Shown in pieces: positions 19,071 through 28,074 of a stretch of 64,000 nt of DNA. The stretch covers positions 248,001 to 312,000 of the forward strand of contig NZ_RQFG01000012.1 of assembly GCF_004769235.1 (NCBI RefSeq), written 5' to 3'. The stretch comes from Leptospira kanakyensis. Its GTDB lineage: Bacteria > Spirochaetota > Leptospiria > Leptospirales > Leptospiraceae. The notes beneath the pieces are model-generated. The model was not told the origin of the DNA. It saw only the letters and a list, made by a program, of their open reading frames with translations, and did no database searches. How positions within the stretch are numbered: the first letter of the stretch is position 1; every line of letters starts with the position of its first letter. The translations under genes and the position numbers were made by a program.

Positions 19071-20356
19071 TTGATAAAACACTTCCAAGTTCCAGAGATT
19101 TTTCCCTTACGTAATAGAATCACTTCTCCCATCTCCGCCATTACCTTTTCACTTTGAGTGGGTCGGAAAAAAACATAATCATCAGGTTGTAAACCGGTGG
19201 CCCGACTTCCATTTAAAATTCCCTGGTTCGTACTCGCACCATAAAGACCATTATCGAAAAGACCTTGTGGAGATTCTTTTTTTGCAAGATAAGCCCCACC
19301 ATAAGTAAAATAAGTAACCTGCAAATTTGGATTCCAAAGCGGAAATATAAAAGAAATTGATTCTAAAAAAGGAATGGTAGTTCCCTCTAATCTTTTTAAG
19401 ACAGGTGCGGCTATGAAAAAAGCCGGTTTGTGTTCCGTAAGTGTACTTACATCAAAATCAGTAGGCATCACAAGTGCCGATCCTACAGATACATCATTCA
19501 CAACATGATTATTCTTTTGATAAAAACGATACGTTTTACTTCCACCCCCATTCAAAAGAAGTTCCTTATCAAATAAAACCGGGAAGGATTTTTTACCTGA
19601 TGCAACGAATTCTTCGTATTTGGACAAAGATAATTGAATTTCCTTTGTGATCGCATCATTCTTATCACCTAACAAAATAGGAACAGATGCCACATGTGGT
19701 TCATATCCCATAAACCCATCAAATTCCAAGTTATTTGGATTTTTTTGGATCAGGGAAAAAGTTTTGTTTGTTTCATCAGAATTTTGGAAACCTCCACGGT
19801 GAAGGCCCACATCAATCTCGAGTACAATATGTAACTTAATATTCTTAGATTTCCCAAATTCTAAATATTGATTTAATCTTGTTTCTGTATCCACCAACCA
19901 ATGAATTTTTTGGAACTTATCTACTTTTGTTTTTTTAAAAATATCTTCTAATGCACGAAGTGGCATCGGTTTACCTAATAGAATATCAAAGGAAGAAAAC
20001 TCATCTTCACCAAGTAACATAACCAAATCACCCGAATGAAAAACCATAAGCCGATTCGTTTTTGTGGCCTTCGTGATGTAACGAAGAAGGTCTAATGATG
20101 GAAGAGATTTCACTACAATTCTATAGTGTAAAGGAGATGGAATGTTTTTGGAAAGAGTAGATAAATTTTCATCCAACCGGTCCAAATCCAATAGTATTAC
20201 CGGTTTGCCAAAACCATTGTTTTTAAGTTCTTGGTTGAGTTTTGCAAAGTATTCCTGATAAGGAGAGCCGTCATCTTTTGGTCGTAGAAAAAAAACAAAA
20301 GCGAACACAGTGACAAGAAAAACGATAAGAATTCGAAAAAACCGACTCTTTAACAT
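19067..20356 (-). CDS. Membrane-anchored alanine-racemase-fold PLP protein (D-serine/threonine aldolase-like)
   Basis: A 429-residue protein with one N-terminal transmembrane helix (about residues 9-25) after a basic start (KSRFFR), so by the positive-inside rule the rest faces the periplasm. Residues 50-290 follow the alanine racemase N-terminal barrel of the DSD1/D-threonine aldolase group: PVILLDLDRL, the PLP lysine in YRIVVKSLPS (Lys83), and EIDVGLHRGGF. The C-terminal part has the DSD1-type beta domain ending near GEVILLRKGK. Family enzymes act on D-serine, D-threonine or related beta-hydroxy D-amino acids. A periplasmic location is unusual for a PLP enzyme. No neighbouring gene clarifies the substrate. 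Confidence 0.72.
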   Translation of the reverse strand: MLKSRFFRILIVFLVTVFAFVFFLRPKDDGSPYQEYFAKLNQELKNNGFGKPVILLDLDRLDENLSTLSKNIPSPLHYRIVVKSLPSLDLLRYITKATKTNRLMVFHSGDLVMLLGEDEFSSFDILLGKPMPLRALEDIFKKTKVDKFQKIHWLVDTETRLNQYLEFGKSKNIKLHIVLEIDVGLHRGGFQNSDETNKTFSLIQKNPNNLEFDGFMGYEPHVASVPILLGDKNDAITKEIQLSLSKYEEFVASGKKSFPVLFDKELLLNGGGSKTYRFYQKNNHVVNDVSVGSALVMPTDFDVSTLTEHKPAFFIAAPVLKRLEGTTIPFLESISFIFPLWNPNLQVTYFTYGGAYLAKKESPQGLFDNGLYGASTNQGILNGSRATGLQPDDYVFFRPTQSEKVMAEMGEVILLRKGKISGTWKCFIN

Positions 20357-20592
20357 CGATAATACTGACTCCCAAGATTGTTAATTTCCAAAAAGTCCAA
20401 TCGAAACGACTAACTGTAAATCGAATTTAGTACTAATTTTAACTGAATGAATGTTTTTTCAGCAATCGAGGAAAGTTTGATTTTAGTGAAGACCATCCCG
20501 TTTTCCTTCACCGAACATTCTTTTCTTCTTGGTAAAAATCTGGCATACCCACTAATGATGCAAAAGGTAGACTCTTTTACTTGGGAATTAAA

Positions 20593-23500
20593 ATGAACCT
20601 TCGTTCTCTATTTGCGATTTATTGTTCCTTCAGCTTACTACCTATCTACGCGAGTCCCAACCTTTCAACCTTTTCCTTAGGAAAGCCTGCCGAATTAGTC
20701 AAACTTTCAGGAACTTGGAAATTCAATCCCAAGGACGACATAACTCAAGGAAAAAAAGATTTTTCTGATGTTAGCTGGCAAAAGTTACCGATCCCAGCAC
20801 AATGGAATAATTCAGGATTATCTGGATTTAAAATTGGTTGGTATAGACAATCTTTCCAAGTTTCGAAAACATTCAAAAATAAGAATATCAGCATACTCAC
20901 ACCAATCATAGCAGATGCAAATGAATTATACATCAATGGAGTCCTTGTTGGTAGAACCGGACTCATTTCAGAGTCGGGAGATTTAGTTAAAAAAAGTAGC
21001 CGGATCTCGGTTTATCCGATCCCACCGGGACTCATTTTATATGATTCTGATAATATAATTGCAGTGCGAGTAGCTGACGATGTGGGTTGGGGAGGGTTTG
21101 TTAATTCAGAGTTTTATATTGGAGAATCGGAACTCATCCAAGGAAAATTCTATAGTTACATAATGTGGAATTCTGCCACATGTTTCGCATTTATTTATTC
21201 CGCACTTTATTGTTTGATTCTTTGGTTAAGAAGTAGAAGGGAAAAGGCTTATTTATTATATTTTTTCTTTGCTATCCTTGCAGGATTTGCTACCTTCGGA
21301 AATTTATCTCTACCTTACTTTGTTTGGGACGAGTTTTGGTTTAATCATTATATCTTTCATCCTAGTTTAAATATTATGGGTGTGGCTGGTACTCTATTTT
21401 TTTTAGAATTTACAAACCACAAACCCTCAAAACTAATCAAAGGAATTTTGTGGTTACACTTTAGCATAGCCCTTGTATCTTTATTTACTTTCCATCCTAC
21501 GATTTTAAAGTTATATTCAAAATATACATTAAACATCTGTAATCTTTTTTCTTTATTTGAATTAATTTATGCTTTTTTCCTCAACTTTCAAGCAGTCAAA
21601 AACAAACAACCAGGCGCATACATTATCTTGGTTGGACAAATAGCCCTTGCTTTTACAGCAGCTTTTTCGATTTTAAGTTACTCACAAATTTATGTTACCG
21701 TGTTTGATAGATCGCTTTCTGAAGGATTTTTAATTTATACTTTAAGTTTATCTTTTGCTTTATCCATTCGATTTGCGAAACTTTATGAAGTCACAAACCA
21801 ATTAAAAGGTGAATTAGAACAAAAAAACGAAGAGTTAGTCTCATTGGATAAAATGAAAAACGAATTTTTATCCAATACATCTCACGAACTTCGAACTCCA
21901 CTCAATGGAATCATTGGAATCACAGAATCATTGATAGAAGGTTCCTTAGGTGCTTTAAGTTCAGGTGTTACTAAAAATCTAGGGATTATCATTTCATCGG
22001 CCAAAAGGCTTTCGAGTTTAGTTAATGATCTACTTGATTTTTCTATGATCAAAAATAGAAAATTCAGTCTTTTTCCCATAACCTTAGCCATCCAACCTTC
22101 AGTCGACATCGTAATCAGTCTCTTAGAACCTGCTGCCAAAGAAAAGGGAATCAAACTCACTAGTGAAATTCACGACGACACAGCTCTGGTGTTTGGTGAT
22201 GAAAGCCGGATCCAACAGATTTTGTTTAATTTGATAGGAAATGCATTAAAGTTTACTGAATCAGGAAGTATACGAGTTACAGTAAGACCAATTAACAAAG
22301 GTATTGTGGAATATTTAGAAATCTCAATTACCGATACAGGAATTGGGTTATCCAAGGAAGACCAAGGAAAAATTTTTGCACCGTTTGCACAAGCAGATGC
22401 AAGTATATCTCGAAACTTTGGCGGTGTTGGACTTGGGTTATCCATTACAAAAACTTTGGTAGAATTACATACAGGTAACATTTCCGTTGAATCCGAATTA
22501 GGGAAAGGATCTATATTTCGATTTACTTTGCCTCTTGCCAATGGACAAACAGGTTTTCAAACAAACCCAAACTTATCAATAGAAACATTCGATCGTGGAT
22601 CTATAGAAGACGATCTCAGAGGAAACTTTATCGTCGAACAAAACTATGTCGAACGAATGGAAGTCACTTCAAATCTCTCAAAGGATTTAAATAAAAACTT
22701 TACCATCCTTGCTGTTGACGATGACCCAATCAACCTTGAAGTATTAAAAATCCAACTCAGTGGTTGCGGATTCAATGTATTACCCGTTTTGGACGGACCA
22801 ACAGCAATTTCTGTAGCACATGAAGTAAAACCAGATTTAGTTTTATTGGACATTATGATGCCAAAGATGAGTGGGTATCAAGTCTGTAAAATTCTTAGAG
22901 AAACCTACTCGATTCATGAAATGCCAATCCTAATGCTCACTGCCAAAAATAGAATTGATGATGTCCTTTCGGGACTAGAAGCAGGAGCTAATGATTTTTT
23001 AGGAAAACCTTTTGACAAAAGAGAACTTCTCGCAAGAGTAAATACCCTCATTCTTTTAAAATCTGCTGTGGAAGAAAAAGAAGATTATTTAAGTATCAAA
23101 GCAGAACTCAAACTAGCAAAAAAAATCCAAGATTCGTCTTTACCCTTACATCCACCAACCGGCGAAAGAGCCAAAATTGTATCCAGATACAATCCCATGA
23201 CTGCCATTGGTGGGGACTACTATGACTTTCATACTCCGGACGAATATAGTTTGGGTGTTGTGGTGGCCGATGTTTCTGGACATGGAATTCCCGCTGCCAT
23301 TGTTGCAGCAATGTTCAAAATGGCATTTAACTTACAGAAACATGTTTCTAAAAAACCAAATGAGGTTTTGAAAAGAATCAACAAACTATTGCTAGATTCC
23401 ATTCATAAACAATTTGTTACCGCTTGTTATTTGTTTTTTGATTTGAAAAACCATAGGATACTCTATGCAAGTGCCGGTCATCCACCTGTTGCATTTTATA

Positions 23501-23817
23501 GGCGAGAGACAAACAAAGTGGAACTTGTTCGACCGAGAGGAAGGATTCTTGGGTGTTTTCCAGAAATCCCTGACGAAATTTTAGACATTCCTTTTAATGT
23601 GGGCGACAGAGTCATTTTATACACGGATGGCATTTCGGAAGCACGAAACCCTTCTGGAGATATGTTTGGTGATGAAAGGCTCAGCCACTATATATTAGAA
23701 AATTCCACAAACAAATCTGCGGATTTATTTGCCGATGGGCTTTTAGATCGAGTAAAAGAATTCTGTGGGAAACCAATTCCCGATGATGACATAACTCTTG
23801 TTGTAGTTGATTTATAA
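20593..23817 (+). CDS. 7TM receptor histidine kinase - receiver - PP2C phosphatase hybrid
   Basis: A 1074-residue sensor with every part of a switch in one chain. A signal peptide precedes a periplasmic jelly-roll domain (about 30-185; GTWKFNP, LYINGVLVGRTG). Seven transmembrane helices of the 7TMR-DISM type follow (about 190-395), then a short coiled coil and HisKA with HELRTPLNG (His431). The ATPase domain shows NLIGNALKF, DTGIGLS and GVGLGLSI. The receiver domain has Asp753 in LLDIMMPKMSG. The C-terminal SpoIIE/RsbU-type PP2C domain (about 835-1074) has GGDYYDF, VADVSGHG and the terminal DDDITLVVV. The phosphatase output suggests control of an anti-anti-sigma factor; none is adjacent. A TTG twelve bases upstream is in frame; I chose the ATG. 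Confidence 0.88.
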   Translation: MNLRSLFAIYCSFSLLPIYASPNLSTFSLGKPAELVKLSGTWKFNPKDDITQGKKDFSDVSWQKLPIPAQWNNSGLSGFKIGWYRQSFQVSKTFKNKNISILTPIIADANELYINGVLVGRTGLISESGDLVKKSSRISVYPIPPGLILYDSDNIIAVRVADDVGWGGFVNSEFYIGESELIQGKFYSYIMWNSATCFAFIYSALYCLILWLRSRREKAYLLYFFFAILAGFATFGNLSLPYFVWDEFWFNHYIFHPSLNIMGVAGTLFFLEFTNHKPSKLIKGILWLHFSIALVSLFTFHPTILKLYSKYTLNICNLFSLFELIYAFFLNFQAVKNKQPGAYIILVGQIALAFTAAFSILSYSQIYVTVFDRSLSEGFLIYTLSLSFALSIRFAKLYEVTNQLKGELEQKNEELVSLDKMKNEFLSNTSHELRTPLNGIIGITESLIEGSLGALSSGVTKNLGIIISSAKRLSSLVNDLLDFSMIKNRKFSLFPITLAIQPSVDIVISLLEPAAKEKGIKLTSEIHDDTALVFGDESRIQQILFNLIGNALKFTESGSIRVTVRPINKGIVEYLEISITDTGIGLSKEDQGKIFAPFAQADASISRNFGGVGLGLSITKTLVELHTGNISVESELGKGSIFRFTLPLANGQTGFQTNPNLSIETFDRGSIEDDLRGNFIVEQNYVERMEVTSNLSKDLNKNFTILAVDDDPINLEVLKIQLSGCGFNVLPVLDGPTAISVAHEVKPDLVLLDIMMPKMSGYQVCKILRETYSIHEMPILMLTAKNRIDDVLSGLEAGANDFLGKPFDKRELLARVNTLILLKSAVEEKEDYLSIKAELKLAKKIQDSSLPLHPPTGERAKIVSRYNPMTAIGGDYYDFHTPDEYSLGVVVADVSGHGIPAAIVAAMFKMAFNLQKHVSKKPNEVLKRINKLLLDSIHKQFVTACYLFFDLKNHRILYASAGHPPVAFYRRETNKVELVRPRGRILGCFPEIPDEILDIPFNVGDRVILYTDGISEARNPSGDMFGDERLSHYILENSTNKSADLFADGLLDRVKEFCGKPIPDDDITLVVVDL

Positions 23818-23927
23818 CCCCTCACCAAACAGCTAACTTTTTTTATAAAACCCTAAAATTTGTAATGATTAAATTTAAGGATTAATCAAAAACTACTCTG
23901 ATTCTTTTGAATGACTTAGAGGATATA

Positions 23928-24608
23928 ATGAGCGAATATATTTACTGTTCTGGACCGATGTTTAGTCCCGAAGAACTAAACACAATGGCAACAATTGCAG
24001 CCACTTTGGAAACTGCCGGATACAAAACCTACCTCCCTCAAAGAGATGGAATTGAAGTAGCGAAAGTTATGGCGATGATCAATACTCCAATCATCTCTGG
24101 AGAGATTTTTCGAGACATTATGATTTTTGTTCAAAAAGCAGTATTTGCTATGGATGTGTATCAAGTTGTAGAACGATGTAATGCAACAGTGTTCAATATG
24201 AACGGAAGACCAGCTGACGACGGTTCCATTTCGGAAACGGGGATTTCTTTTGCCACAGGAAAACCTATCGTTATTTATAAAAATGATCCAAGGACAGAAT
24301 TTAATGGTTTAGACAATCCCCTTCTCACTGGCCTTAGTTATAACTGGAAATATGTCACAGACATTTCTCAAATTCCAACCAAACTTGCAGAAATCATTAA
24401 AACAGTAAACGAGGCAGGAGAAAATTCTTATCTCAAAAACCCACCACCTATGGTCAAAAAAACTATGGAGGTCGGAAAAGAGGTTTGGGAAATTTTACAA
24501 ATCATTCGGTTTTTTGATCATAAAGAAAAAGACCTACTTGCCATTCTTAAGGTGCTTGTAGAAAAACTAAAAGGTTCCGCAAGTTTTATGAAGTATTTAG
24601 AGGCCTAA
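23928..24608 (+). CDS. Nucleoside 2-deoxyribosyltransferase-like protein
   Basis: A 226-residue soluble protein. The N terminus YIYCSGPMFSPEE and the region DDGSISETGISFATGKPIVIYKND match the nucleoside 2-deoxyribosyltransferase fold (Rossmann-like; catalytic Glu expected in the SETG segment). This family swaps bases on deoxyribonucleosides or hydrolyses nucleotides. The C-terminal third (about 160-226) is an added helical segment I do not recognise. AGAGGAT precedes the ATG at 23928; an upstream TTG at 23907 lacks a site. It stands alone after the 7TM hybrid kinase. Confidence 0.72.
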   Translation: MSEYIYCSGPMFSPEELNTMATIAATLETAGYKTYLPQRDGIEVAKVMAMINTPIISGEIFRDIMIFVQKAVFAMDVYQVVERCNATVFNMNGRPADDGSISETGISFATGKPIVIYKNDPRTEFNGLDNPLLTGLSYNWKYVTDISQIPTKLAEIIKTVNEAGENSYLKNPPPMVKKTMEVGKEVWEILQIIRFFDHKEKDLLAILKVLVEKLKGSASFMKYLEA

Positions 24609-24618
24609 TTCCATTTTT

Positions 24619-24651
24619 TCTAGGGGTTTTGATGCAAAAAAAATCCCTAGA
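24619..24651 (+). terminator. Stem-loop after the deoxyribosyltransferase-like gene
   Basis: 7-bp stem TCTAGGG/CCCTAGA (24619-24625, 24645-24651), extended by TTTT/AAAA pairing, ten bases after the stop. No T-run follows, so a weak terminator. Confidence 0.45.
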
Positions 24652-24716
24652 TTTCAAAACACCTCCCTATTTTGTCCTACCCCACGAGTATTCTGGATGT
24701 AGAGGTTAACAAATTT

Positions 24717-25091
24717 ATGGAATACATGGAATCCCTACTTGATGAGTATTATGATCTTTCTTTGAAACTAACAGGACTCGGTGGCCCTGCGAATGATTCC
24801 GAACTCTACTTTGAACTTTTGTCCATTGAAGAGGAAATCTGTTGGGAATTTTCCCTTCCTGCTTCTGCAAAAAACCGCCAACTCTTTCAGTTCTTTGACC
24901 CAAAAAATTCGAAAGAAACGAATATTCAATTGGCGATCCAATCTTTAGAGCGAACTAGAACAAAATACTTTTACAAACCTGAAAAACCTTTCTTCGAATA
25001 CTTAGAACGAGAAAAAGAAAAGAATGATGTCAAAAACATAAGAGTTCCGATGATCAATGGGACTTTTTATGAATTTTTATATCCAGTTTGA
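24717..25091 (+). CDS. Hypothetical protein, soluble, acidic
   Basis: I do not recognise this 124-residue protein. It has no signal peptide, no transmembrane helix and no cysteine-based site. It is rich in Glu, Leu and aromatic residues and probably largely helical (EELLSIEEEICWEF-like pattern, LERTRTKYFYKP). AGAGG lies eleven bases before the ATG at 24717; the frame stays open upstream to a TTG at 24672 with no ribosome site. Codon use resembles its neighbours, so I consider it a real gene, probably genus-specific. Confidence 0.6.
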   Translation: MEYMESLLDEYYDLSLKLTGLGGPANDSELYFELLSIEEEICWEFSLPASAKNRQLFQFFDPKNSKETNIQLAIQSLERTRTKYFYKPEKPFFEYLEREKEKNDVKNIRVPMINGTFYEFLYPV

Positions 25092-25128
25092 AACTTTTCT
25101 TAATTTAGCAAAAGACAACAAAAAACAA

Positions 25129-25147
25129 GGCTCCGAGATCCGGAGCC
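25129..25147 (-). terminator. Intrinsic terminator of the ArsR-AHSA1 operon
   Basis: 7-bp GC-rich stem GGCTCCG/CGGAGCC (25129-25135, 25141-25147) with a 5-base loop. Read on the minus strand it comes directly after the AHSA1 stop and runs into TTGTTTTTTG. Confidence 0.8.
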
Positions 25148-25148
25148 A

Positions 25149-25658
25149 CTAACTTAAATCCTTCACAAGCCGATCAAACCCGGCGTTCGTTCCTTCCACA
25201 CGGCCGCGCACTTCCTCTTCGGTAGAGAATTCAGTCTTACTACCGGGCTCTTTAAAAAGTACAATTTGTTCGGTAAAAGTCATTTTAGTTCTGCCTTCCA
25301 AAGGTGACTCAAATAAAACAGTAACTAGAGAGACAGAAATACGAATGTCATTAACATACATACCGAAGGCATACACAATCCGTTCGTTAGGGACAATATC
25401 ATAAAATGTTGCATCAAAAACATGACGCCCGCCAGAGGGTGTTACCACTAAATTGGATTCTTTTCCACCAACTTTGAAATCCAGATTGAATTCAACAGTT
25501 TTCCAATCATCATGACAAGCAAACCATCTTCGTTTGGAATCTGCATTGGCCCAAGCCGCAAACGACCTTTCTTTGGACGCAGGTAAAATCCTTTCAATGG
25601 TAAATGTTGAATGTGTTACGTTTCCTTCTTTCACTTCACTCTCCGTCCGAATTTTCAT
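25149..25658 (-). CDS. SRPBCC/AHSA1 (ATPase activator of Hsp90 homologue 1-like) protein
   Basis: A 169-residue START-like fold protein. It shows the AHSA1 family pattern: FTIERILPASKERSFAAWANADSKRRWFA near the N terminus, FKVGG, then FYDIVPNERIVYAF and a C-terminal TKMTFTEQIV. The family forms a hydrophobic cavity; in bacteria such genes are typically paired with an ArsR regulator, and roles in detoxification or stress are suggested. It overlaps the end of the upstream ArsR gene by 23 bases. The ATG at 25658 is preferred over a TTG twelve bases upstream. Confidence 0.82.
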   Translation of the reverse strand: MKIRTESEVKEGNVTHSTFTIERILPASKERSFAAWANADSKRRWFACHDDWKTVEFNLDFKVGGKESNLVVTPSGGRHVFDATFYDIVPNERIVYAFGMYVNDIRISVSLVTVLFESPLEGRTKMTFTEQIVLFKEPGSKTEFSTEEEVRGRVEGTNAGFDRLVKDLS

Positions 25659-25983
25659 CGGATGATTCAATTAAAAAACTTTCTAACCGATCAAAACTTT
25701 TGTTCCAATTTGCCTTTCTTTCTGCTACCCAAGTATCAATTCCAGAAAGTTGAGTGAGCACCAATCGGTATGTGCGAACTCTACCTGGTTTTTCAGATAT
25801 CACGATACCAACATCTTCCAAAACCTTTAGATGTTTTAATACAGATGGTAAGGCCATAGCAAGTGGTTCTGCCAATTCTTTGACAGAAAGTGGCCCAAAA
25901 CTCAATCGTTCCACCATAGACAAACGACTGCGGTCACTGAGTGCGTGAAAGGTATGTTCCAAACCAACAGTTTTAGAATTCAT
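25636..25983 (-). CDS. ArsR family winged-helix regulator
   Basis: A 115-residue ArsR/SmtB-type regulator: FHALSDRSRLSMVERLS opens the winged helix, PLSVKELAEPLAMALPSVLKHLKVLEDVGIV is the recognition region, and the C terminus carries the WVAERKANWNKSFDRLE helix common in ArsR proteins paired with AHSA1 genes. No metal-binding CxC motif is seen, so the signal is not a thiophilic metal. First gene of a two-gene operon; presumably autoregulatory. Confidence 0.87.
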   Translation of the reverse strand: MNSKTVGLEHTFHALSDRSRLSMVERLSFGPLSVKELAEPLAMALPSVLKHLKVLEDVGIVISEKPGRVRTYRLVLTQLSGIDTWVAERKANWNKSFDRLESFLIESSDENSDGE

Positions 25984-26024
25984 ATACAAACAAAGATTAG
26001 TTTCTTTAACATAGTATTTAGTCC

Positions 26025-26729
26025 TTAATTTTTTTCTTTAAGGAATCGTTTTGGAATTTTGTCAAAAAAAGGATACATAGGAAAATAAGGTTCTGCTTCA
26101 GCTATCGTGCGTTTGACGGAAGGTCTTTCCAATAAACTCTCAAAGTAATTCGTGATTTTGGGATGGGTAGTTCGAAAACTTAAAATTGTATCCGCATAAA
26201 AAAGAGCCGGTATCGCTGAACAATCAGCCATACTAAAACTTTCGCCCGCAATAAAGTTTCGAGAATTCAATTGTCCCTCAACCATATCATAAGCTGTTCG
26301 AAGACGAACGAATGCTTGTTCCACACCGATGGGATCATTTTGACCTTCGGGCCGCAAACGATCGATGACAATCTTTTGCATTGGTTCACTGATATAAAGA
26401 TCAAAAAAACGATCCCAAAGTCTTATCTCCAAAGCCATAGAAAAATCCTTAGAGATGAGATTTGTTTTCCCTGGGTAAAATTCGTTTATGTATTCGATGA
26501 TGATGGAGGTTTCGGGGATGGTTTTCTCCCGTTTTCTGTCTCGGAGCAAAGGAATTTTACCTACAGGCCAATAGGATAAAAGTTCGGCACTGGACTCTTC
26601 TTGCATCAAATCCACAATCTTAGATTCGAATTCAGTTCCGTTTTCATAAAGAGCAATTAGTGCCTTATGACAAAAGGAGGCAAGCGGGTGGATATAAAGT
26701 AAAAGATGGGGAGATTGATAGTTATCCAT
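26025..26729 (-). CDS. Glutathione S-transferase family protein
   Basis: A 234-residue cytosolic GST-fold protein. Residues 8-85 form the thioredoxin-like domain (LLLYIHPLASFCHKALIALYE, with SFCHK at the active-site position, and GKIPLLRDR containing the cis-proline). ETSIIIEYINEFYPG is the glutathione gamma-glutamyl site. The helical C-terminal domain has FIAGESFSMADCSAIPALF, the N-capping box. Such proteins conjugate or reduce electrophiles; leptospires may use it with glutathione or another thiol. Same strand as the ArsR-AHSA1 pair but upstream of it. Confidence 0.85.
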   Translation of the reverse strand: MDNYQSPHLLLYIHPLASFCHKALIALYENGTEFESKIVDLMQEESSAELLSYWPVGKIPLLRDRKREKTIPETSIIIEYINEFYPGKTNLISKDFSMALEIRLWDRFFDLYISEPMQKIVIDRLRPEGQNDPIGVEQAFVRLRTAYDMVEGQLNSRNFIAGESFSMADCSAIPALFYADTILSFRTTHPKITNYFESLLERPSVKRTIAEAEPYFPMYPFFDKIPKRFLKEKN

Positions 26730-27108
26730 TTGGAAAACTATTTCAAATCTCAGAAATTAGGGCAAGCAAAATACTTAGCCAAATGGAAAAGTATTTAAGG
26801 ATTCAGTGAGTGAAAATGGACACTCACTTTCGAATTCCACCGTATGTAAAAGGTAACTGAGTTTCGAATTTCAGTGCCTGACAAAGGAAAGCCCGTTTCC
26901 TTATCGCTTCAGTGGAAAATACCATCCAATGCAAATCGAAACTCACTCACTTTTTTCCATACATTCCCTGAGCAAACGAGGAGAAACCAAAACATAGAAG
27001 AATAAACATTCGGAAACAATCCAAACATGACATTTGGGATAGGTCAAAATTGTGGCTCGTGACATCCAGGACATGGTCGGGAAGAGCGGTTCATGTTACC
27101 TTAAATGC
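26730..27108. other. Intergenic region with several short palindromes
   Basis: No gene is visible in these 379 bases. Next to the GST start, CCATTTGG (from about 26729) is repeated inverted as CCAAATGG, the latter inside an 8-bp dyad AAATACTT/AAGTATTT (26769-26776, 26789-26796), a possible operator. Further on lie an 8-bp hairpin AGTGAGTG/CACTCACT (26805-26812, 26821-26828) and a 7-bp hairpin AAGGAAA/TTTCCTT (26884-26890, 26896-26902). Roles unknown. Confidence 0.45.
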
Positions 27109-28074
27109 ATGAAAACACCCAAAAACTCCATTCGGCATTTTGATAGGTTGCAACGAAGAACCATCCAATTTGTTCGCTGGAACCTTCCGGTTCTAGTCTT
27201 AACAAGCCTTTCACTTTTTTTTCTAAAATGTGAAGGCACTTCACCCGATGCAAAAACCCTTCTCGTACCTCTTTTGGTTTCTGCAGATTCTACAACATCT
27301 ACAGCATTTGGGGGGAACCAAGGAGGACAAACAGGAAACGGAACTCCAATAGCAGTGGATGATACCCCGCAAACGTTTGCTCCTACCCTCAATGATATAA
27401 CGTATATCACGAATGATGCCAATCCAGCTGATGATCCCTACTCTACAAAGGGACTATTGCAATTTCAAAAAACAAGCGTTAGTTTCAAAAAACCAGTTCC
27501 CTCAAATACAACCATTACCCTCTACTTCGGGAAAAAAAATATGGAACTACAACCTGATGGAACCGTTACCAATGCTCTGGTAACACTCAATCGTACAGCC
27601 GCTACCTTTTCTGGTTACACCTATCTTACGGAAGCTGACAAAAAGGTCAAAGTGTACGTTGTGGCAAAAAATGAATTTGGAATTTCCACAAAACAACTAA
27701 CCATCGGACATCCAAGAATCTGTGCCGATGCACCAAAGCTTCCGGCAACAATCGGCGATTGTAATGACCACTGTATTGAAGCAACGAAGACGGGTAGTAT
27801 AGTGGAACTTAATGCAAAATACAAACTACCGATCCAGGGAACATCTCTTAACTTAGACATAGTTGGAGTAAGTCCAAAAAGTTTGCCGGAATACATAGCC
27901 CCATCCCAGAACTTAGTGATCCCCGTTCCGAATGCCGGTATCCATACAATCAAAACTAGCTTTAACATTTATGATACAGAATTTCTCTGCACAAAAGTTA
28001 CTTCCTTTCTTACGATAAGTAACCCCATGAAGTTTACAATCGCAAATGGATATTTAAGTATTCCCAATGATTGA
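27109..28074 (+). CDS. Hypothetical leptospiral lipoprotein with Ig-like repeats
   Basis: A 321-residue predicted lipoprotein. A basic N-terminal stretch is followed by a hydrophobic core and LFFLKC (Cys41), then the TLLVPLL motif seen after the cysteine of other lipoproteins in this window. The rest is beta-rich, low in charge and contains paired cysteines (ICADAP, GDCNDHCIE, EFLCTK). The segment at about 100-200 looks Ig/fibronectin-like (KTSVSFKKPVPSNTTITLYFG). The frame stays open upstream to a GTG at 27052; ATG 27109 gives the most normal signal, but no good ribosome site is visible. It overlaps the next lipoprotein gene by eight bases. Function unknown. Confidence 0.7.
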   Translation: MKTPKNSIRHFDRLQRRTIQFVRWNLPVLVLTSLSLFFLKCEGTSPDAKTLLVPLLVSADSTTSTAFGGNQGGQTGNGTPIAVDDTPQTFAPTLNDITYITNDANPADDPYSTKGLLQFQKTSVSFKKPVPSNTTITLYFGKKNMELQPDGTVTNALVTLNRTAATFSGYTYLTEADKKVKVYVVAKNEFGISTKQLTIGHPRICADAPKLPATIGDCNDHCIEATKTGSIVELNAKYKLPIQGTSLNLDIVGVSPKSLPEYIAPSQNLVIPVPNAGIHTIKTSFNIYDTEFLCTKVTSFLTISNPMKFTIANGYLSIPND

